A stretch of 64,000 bases of DNA from Acinetobacter sp. WCHA45 (GTDB lineage: Bacteria > Pseudomonadota > Gammaproteobacteria > Pseudomonadales > Moraxellaceae): the NCBI RefSeq assembly GCF_002165255.2, contig NZ_CP028561.1, positions 2,046,001 through 2,110,000 of the forward strand, given 5' to 3'. Shown here one piece after another: positions 59,987 through 64,000 of this stretch; within the stretch, counting starts at the first letter, position 1, and each line of letters begins with the position of its first letter. Under the pieces are notes generated by a model, which saw only the letters and a list, made by a program, of their open reading frames with translations, was not told the origin of the DNA and ran no database searches. Made by a program: the position numbers and the translations under genes.

Positions 59987-60176
59987 ACTTAGAATTTTTC
60001 TTGCATGGTCTCTCAAAAATATTAATTCTAACTTTTCATAGTTTTAATTCATTCAGCTTGCTTTAGATTACACGAAATTCAATGATTCATGTCATAATGC
60101 CAATTGCTTAAAACCGAGTAGATAATTTTGCTCGTTTGAGTATTTCTAAATAACACTTAACTTTAGGACAGTTTCC

Positions 60177-61892
60177 ATGCGCGCAAGCCGCTTTTTATTT
60201 GCAACGTTAAGAGAAACCCCAAATGATGCTGAAGTCATTTCGCACCAGCTCATGTTACGTGCGGGGATGATTCGTAAATTAGCTTCTGGTTTATACTCTT
60301 GGTTGCCCATGGGAACACGTGTTTTAAAGAAAGTAGATGCGATTGTTCGCGAAGAAATGAACCGTTCAGGCGCATTAGAAGTATTTATGCCTGTCACTCA
60401 ACCTGCTGCGCTTTGGGAAGAATCTGGTCGTTTTGAACAATACGGTCCAGAATTACTTCGTTTCAAAGATCGTCATGATAATCCATTCGTGCTTGGTCCT
60501 ACTCATGAAGAGGTCATTACAGATTTGGCACGTAATGAGCTGAAAAGTTATAAGCAATTACCAGTAAATTTCTATCAAATCCAAACTAAATTCCGTGATG
60601 AAATTCGTCCACGTTTCGGTGTGATGCGATCTCGTGAATTTATCATGAAAGATGCTTACTCGTTCCATGCAAATCAAGCATCACTACAAGAAACTTATGA
60701 TGTCATGTATGACACCTATAGCCGTATTTTTACACGTCTAGGTCTCGATTTCCGCCCTGTACAAGCAGACACAGGTTCAATCGGTGGCTCTGCATCACAT
60801 GAATTCCATGTACTTGCTGCAAGTGGCGAAGATGATATCGCATTTTCAACTGAATCTGATTACGCCGCTAACGTTGAAATGGCAGAAGCATTGTTAGTCG
60901 GTGAGCGTGCTGCGCCAGCTCAAACAATGACCTTAGTCGATACACCAAATCAGAAAACAATTGCCGATGTTTGCCAATTTTTAAACAGTGATGCAAAACA
61001 ATCTGTAAAAGCTTTACTTGTACAAGGTCAAACAGATGAAAATGGCAATACACCCGTTGTTGCTCTATTTTTACGTGGCGACCACGAATTGAATGATATT
61101 AAAGCTGAAAAGCACCCTTTAATTGCTGCACCTTTGGCATTTGCAACTGAAGCACAATTAGAACAACATGGTTTAACAGCAGGTTTCTGCGGTCCACAAG
61201 GTTTAGTTGAAAAAGGCTTAACCGTGATTGTGGATCGTGCTGCATCCGTATTATCTGACTTTGTTGCGGGTGCAAATGAAGTCGATAAACATGCGACAGG
61301 TGTGAACTGGGAGCGTGATGCAAAATTCACCGAAGTTTATGATTTACGTAATGTTGTTGAAGGCGACCCTTCTCCAGATGGTAAAGGTACACTTCAAATC
61401 AAACGTGGTATTGAAGTCGGTCATATCTTCCAACTCGGTACAAAATACTCAGAAGCTTTAGGGTGTAAAGTACTCGGTGAAGATGGTAAACCATTTACTG
61501 TTACAATGGGATGCTATGGAATTGGTGTAACACGTGTGGTTGCAGCAGCAATTGAACAAAATTTTGATGACAAAGGAATTATTTGGCCTCAAGCGATTGC
61601 TCCATTCGACATTGCGATTGTGCCAATGAATGCGCATAAATCACCTCGTACCCTTGAAGCAGCTGAAGCGCTTTATGCTGAATTACAAGCTCAAGGCTAT
61701 GATGTATTGCTTGATGATCGTAATGAACGCCCTGGTGTGAAATTCTCTGATCTTGAATTAATGGGTATTCCTCATCGTATTGTCATTGGTGAGAAAGGTC
61801 TTGATGCAGGTACTTTTGAGTACAAAGGTCGTCGCGATCTTGAAGCAAGCAATTTAGGTAAAGAAGAACTCTTAGCTAAACTTATAGGCTAA
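60177..61892 (+). CDS. proS: Prolyl-tRNA synthetase
   Basis: A 571-aa class II synthetase of the bacterial type, with the start [15 protein letters not shown], motif 2 ([26 protein letters not shown]), an inserted YbaK-like editing domain (about 230-390), motif 3 ([12 protein letters not shown]) and the C-terminal anticodon-binding domain. It charges tRNA-Pro. It is monocistronic with a strong terminator. Confidence 0.97.
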   Translation: MRASRFLFATLRETPNDAEVISHQLMLRAGMIRKLASGLYSWLPMGTRVLKKVDAIVREEMNRSGALEVFMPVTQPAALWEESGRFEQYGPELLRFKDRHDNPFVLGPTHEEVITDLARNELKSYKQLPVNFYQIQTKFRDEIRPRFGVMRSREFIMKDAYSFHANQASLQETYDVMYDTYSRIFTRLGLDFRPVQADTGSIGGSASHEFHVLAASGEDDIAFSTESDYAANVEMAEALLVGERAAPAQTMTLVDTPNQKTIADVCQFLNSDAKQSVKALLVQGQTDENGNTPVVALFLRGDHELNDIKAEKHPLIAAPLAFATEAQLEQHGLTAGFCGPQGLVEKGLTVIVDRAASVLSDFVAGANEVDKHATGVNWERDAKFTEVYDLRNVVEGDPSPDGKGTLQIKRGIEVGHIFQLGTKYSEALGCKVLGEDGKPFTVTMGCYGIGVTRVVAAAIEQNFDDKGIIWPQAIAPFDIAIVPMNAHKSPRTLEAAEALYAELQAQGYDVLLDDRNERPGVKFSDLELMGIPHRIVIGEKGLDAGTFEYKGRRDLEASNLGKEELLAKLIG

Positions 61893-61908
61893 TCTTCATC
61901 CTAGCAAT

Positions 61909-61940
61909 AAAAAAGCCGTTTAATAATAAACGGCTTTTTG
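61909..61940 (+). terminator. Terminator of proS
   Basis: AAAAGCCGTTTA (61911-61922) and TAAACGGCTTTT (61927-61938) form a perfect 12-bp stem with an ATAA loop and T run. Confidence 0.95.
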
Positions 61941-62078
61941 ATTGAAAACTGTTGTTTTGATTGTTATAGCTTTATTTATAGATTATTTTTTATACCAATA
62001 GAAAATGATTTATTGTTCACTTTTGGTAAGTTTTTGAATGGCAAAGGGGCACTGACATACCCCCTTAAATGATTTGGA

Positions 62079-62423
62079 TTAGATCTTTTTTACAAATTCA
62101 GATTTCAATTTCATTGCACCAATCCCATCGATTTTACAATCAATATTATGTCCATCATTCGCATCGATTAATAAACGAATACTTTTCACTTTCGTCCCGA
62201 CTTTAACTACAGATGATGAACCTTTAATTTTTAAATCCTTTATGACAGTGACGCTATCACCATCAACTAAAATATTACCGTTGGCATCTTTAATAATCTC
62301 TTGTTGTTCTGAAGCAGATGCCTCCCCTTCTTTCCATTCATGTGAACATTCAGGGCAAATCAATAAGTCGCCATCTTGGTAAGTATATTCTGATTGGCAT
62401 TTTGGGCAGTGTGGAAAAGACAT
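62079..62423 (-). CDS. yjdM: PhnA/YjdM-family zinc-ribbon protein
   Basis: This 114-aa protein has an N-terminal zinc ribbon (CPKC near residue 6 and CPEC near residue 28) and the C-terminal PhnA domain ([16 protein letters not shown] ... [23 protein letters not shown]). Despite the historical link to alkylphosphonate use, no phosphonate function is established for it. It is a single gene with good length agreement. Confidence 0.92.
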   Translation of the reverse strand: MSFPHCPKCQSEYTYQDGDLLICPECSHEWKEGEASASEQQEIIKDANGNILVDGDSVTVIKDLKIKGSSSVVKVGTKVKSIRLLIDANDGHNIDCKIDGIGAMKLKSEFVKKI

Positions 62424-62474
62424 AAAAACATCTCAAAAGCACTATTATGATCGATAGACGCATTTTTTCAAAAT

Positions 62475-62832
62475 TTAAGCTTGAATCGCTTGTCCAATTA
62501 AATAATTTTTAAGTACTAGGGCATGACTAAGCTTAAGATCTTTAGCTGCGTAAATGAGCATTACTTGCTGTTGCTGTACCATGTCTTTAAGCTGATTTAC
62601 ATAAGGGTTTTCTTTAAGCTATTTATAATACCTTTCCTGAAAACTCAGCCAATGTTCAACCTTATGACAAAACGCTTTTCTCAATTCAGTTGAGGGTGCA
62701 ATATCTTTAAGCCATAAATCTAAATGTGCCTGCTATTTCGATATTCCCCTTGGCCATAACCGATCTACGAGTACACGCTGTCCATCCGTCGGCTCAACAA
62801 GATCAATAAATACGTTTAATTTCAATTCTCAC
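62475..62832 (-). pseudogene. Decayed YeaO-like DUF488 gene (one frameshift, two nonsense codons)
   Basis: My own translation gives a protein closely matching YeaO-type DUF488: YDLVEPTDGQRVLVDRLWPRG, LDLWLKDIAPSTELRKAF and a C-terminal VMLIYAAKDLKLSHALVLKNYL. It is broken by an extra base near 62805 (frame +1 after RIY) and by in-frame stops at 62733-62735 and 62619-62621. A GTG start at 62832 follows a strong GGGGGAGG. Without these lesions it would be about 118 aa. Intact DUF488 proteins are small and of uncertain function. Confidence 0.85.
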
Positions 62833-62861
62833 ATCAACCTCCCCCATATCTCACAAATTTT

Positions 62862-63197
62862 TCAGCTTTCCATTGAAATATTAACAACTTGCCCTTTTGA
62901 ATCAAAACTAACGCAGATAACGTAATTTGTGATCTCATCTGGTAAGGTGAAATCTAAAATTTCATAACTTTCCAGATCCCCCTCATCCCAACGTGAATCT
63001 AATACCAGTAACTCTAAAATTTGTAATAAATTAGGTTTTGATGTGTCAAAATATTTTTCCCAATATTCAGGTTCAACTTCTTCAAGATGATGTTGAATAA
63101 ATAACTCCACACTATCTTCTGCTTGTTGATTTTCTAAAGCTTCGCGCATGGCAACACGAGCCAATTGTTCTCTGTGTTCAAGAATTTGTTCAGACAT
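62862..63197 (-). CDS. Hypothetical 111-aa acidic protein
   Basis: I do not recognise the family. It is a soluble acidic protein, first half helical (QILEHREQLARVAMREALENQ) and second half likely strands (ILDFTLPDEITNYVICVSFD). GGGGA just upstream supports the ATG at 63197 over the in-frame ATG at 63209. It lies between two decayed genes but is itself open and looks intact. No signal peptide or metal motif is visible. Confidence 0.65.
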   Translation of the reverse strand: MSEQILEHREQLARVAMREALENQQAEDSVELFIQHHLEEVEPEYWEKYFDTSKPNLLQILELLVLDSRWDEGDLESYEILDFTLPDEITNYVICVSFDSKGQVVNISMES

Positions 63198-63259
63198 AAT
63201 ATTCCCCAATATGATTAAATATTAAAAATTTAGCTAGTTTGAATTAAGCTAAGGAGTTG

Positions 63260-63706
63260 TTATTCATTTGGAATTTCAGCTTGAATCAGCAATCCCAATA
63301 AATACAGAGATTCCTGCCAACCTAAATAACACACTTCAACAGGAATAACATCAGGTATTCCCTCTTGAGTAATATGCACTTCGGTTCATACTGCCACTGA
63401 TTTTAATTTTATTGTGACCTGAATTTCACCTAGTAAATTAAGATCATCAAACTTATCGGTATAGCGTAATAATTCATTCGGGATAAGTTCAATATACGTT
63501 CCTCCAAATGAATGAATTTGTCCAGTTGAAAAGTTAGTAAATGACATTTTGTATGTTCCACCCTCTTGTGGGTCTAAGTGATGGATTTTGGCAGTAAAAC
63601 CATGAGGTGGCATCCACTTTACCAAGGCATCTGGATCGAGAAAGGCTTTAAAAACACGAACTGGTGGTGCATTAAATACACGATGTAGTTGTACTGTTCC
63701 ACTCAT
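63260..63706 (-). pseudogene. SRPBCC (AHSA1-type) gene with a premature stop
   Basis: The intact first 106 residues are an SRPBCC/AHSA1 domain (LHRVFNAPPVRVFKAFLDPDALVKWMPP, YKMSFTNFSTGQIHSFGG). A TGA at 63386-63388 ends the frame, but the same frame then continues with TEVHITQEGIPDVIP and CYLGWQESLYLLGLL, the normal C-terminus of this family, to a second stop at 63260-63262. A single base change (GGA to TGA) explains it. The whole gene would be 148 aa. Either the gene is lost or a shortened protein is made. Confidence 0.85.
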
Positions 63707-63891
63707 TATTATTCTCAGGCTAAGTTATTTTTAATTCGTGCCTCTATCATACCGATTTAGTCATGAAATACTATTCCTTCAATCGCTCAATTGAACCCGA
63801 ATATCTAGAATCTAAAGCTGCTTTTTTGTAAAAAATGGCGCAAAATAGCACTCCATATTTAGTGATAAGAACGCAGTTTTGGGATTAATCT

Positions 63892-64000
63892 ATGAGTCAG
63901 CTTGCTTTTACTGCTTTTAGCTTGAATGGTGTAGATGCGCAAAAATTTCTACAGGGTCAAGTGACTGTTCATGTAGAACGTCTCCCTGAAAATGAAAATC
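63892..64000 (+). CDS. ygfZ: YgfZ/GcvT-like folate-binding protein, 5' end
   Basis: The first 36 codons, from the ATG at 63892, read MSQLAFTAFSLNGVDAQKFLQGQ; the GxDAxxFLQGQ motif is the hallmark of the YgfZ/CAF17 N-terminus. YgfZ is a tetrahydrofolate-binding protein that helps iron-sulfur cluster enzymes such as MiaB. The gene continues past the window edge. Confidence 0.8.
   Translation, partial: MSQLAFTAFSLNGVDAQKFLQGQVTVHVERLPENEN

Overview
The window is typical chromosomal DNA of the gammaproteobacterial genus Acinetobacter. The evidence is the AT-rich base use, a wax ester synthase/diacylglycerol acyltransferase very close to what I remember of A. baylyi AtfA, a DcaP-like porin with its N-terminal coiled coil, the pilG-pilH-pilI-pilJ-chpA order, and the local clusters mreBCD-maf-rng and gatCAB. 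The species cannot be fixed from the sequence alone. No prophage, insertion sequence, CRISPR array or replication origin was seen.

Layout. 1-2420: 5' end of a glutamine-synthetase-family gene, a PAP2 phosphatase and an AraC regulator. 2534-3994: coniferyl-type aldehyde dehydrogenase, divergent from that regulator. 4048-11807: complete kdpABCDE potassium-uptake operon. 12282-17022: FadL-type porin, thrH, cysH, wax ester synthase and a tiny orphan ORF. 17157-21601: mreB-mreC-mreD-maf-rng, covering cell shape, nucleotide sanitation and RNA processing. 21735-25053: gatC-gatA-gatB. 25082-31172: a mixed segment with a DUF4209 protein, a DUF1176 protein, a 93-aa orphan, an SbmA-type peptide transporter and a patatin lipoprotein. 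31334-35667: alanine and glutamate symporters and a DcaP-like porin. 36090-45123: nitroreductase, Bcr/CflA pump, FUSC protein, a Fur-box-preceded PepSY-flavoreductase fusion, a YdcF protein and a DUF2750 protein. 45212-45961: six tRNA genes (three Val, three Asp) behind a near-consensus promoter. 46128-49871: a YkuD enzyme, DUF454 and DUF1853 proteins, an entericidin-like lipoprotein and dapE. 49922-59049: the type IV pilus Pil-Chp chemosensory operon. 59330-64000: a coiled-coil secreted protein, proS, yjdM, two decayed genes and the start of ygfZ.

The genes work mainly as separate housekeeping or transport units. The two integrated systems are Kdp, in which the KdpD/KdpE pair controls the KdpABC pump, and Pil-Chp, in which the PilJ receptor and CheW-like adaptors feed the multi-HPt kinase ChpA, which in turn phosphorylates PilG and PilH.

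I found no convincing new multi-gene system. The points most worth a second look are: a near-perfect 413-bp internal duplication in chpA that adds an extra HPt domain; two neighbouring genes in decay near the right end; an orphan DUF4209 gene with an HEPN-like RNxxxHG motif; an 81-bp inverted-repeat element abutting thrH; a 59-bp tandem repeat that supplies the end of a DUF454 protein; and a homogenised Val/Asp tRNA array.
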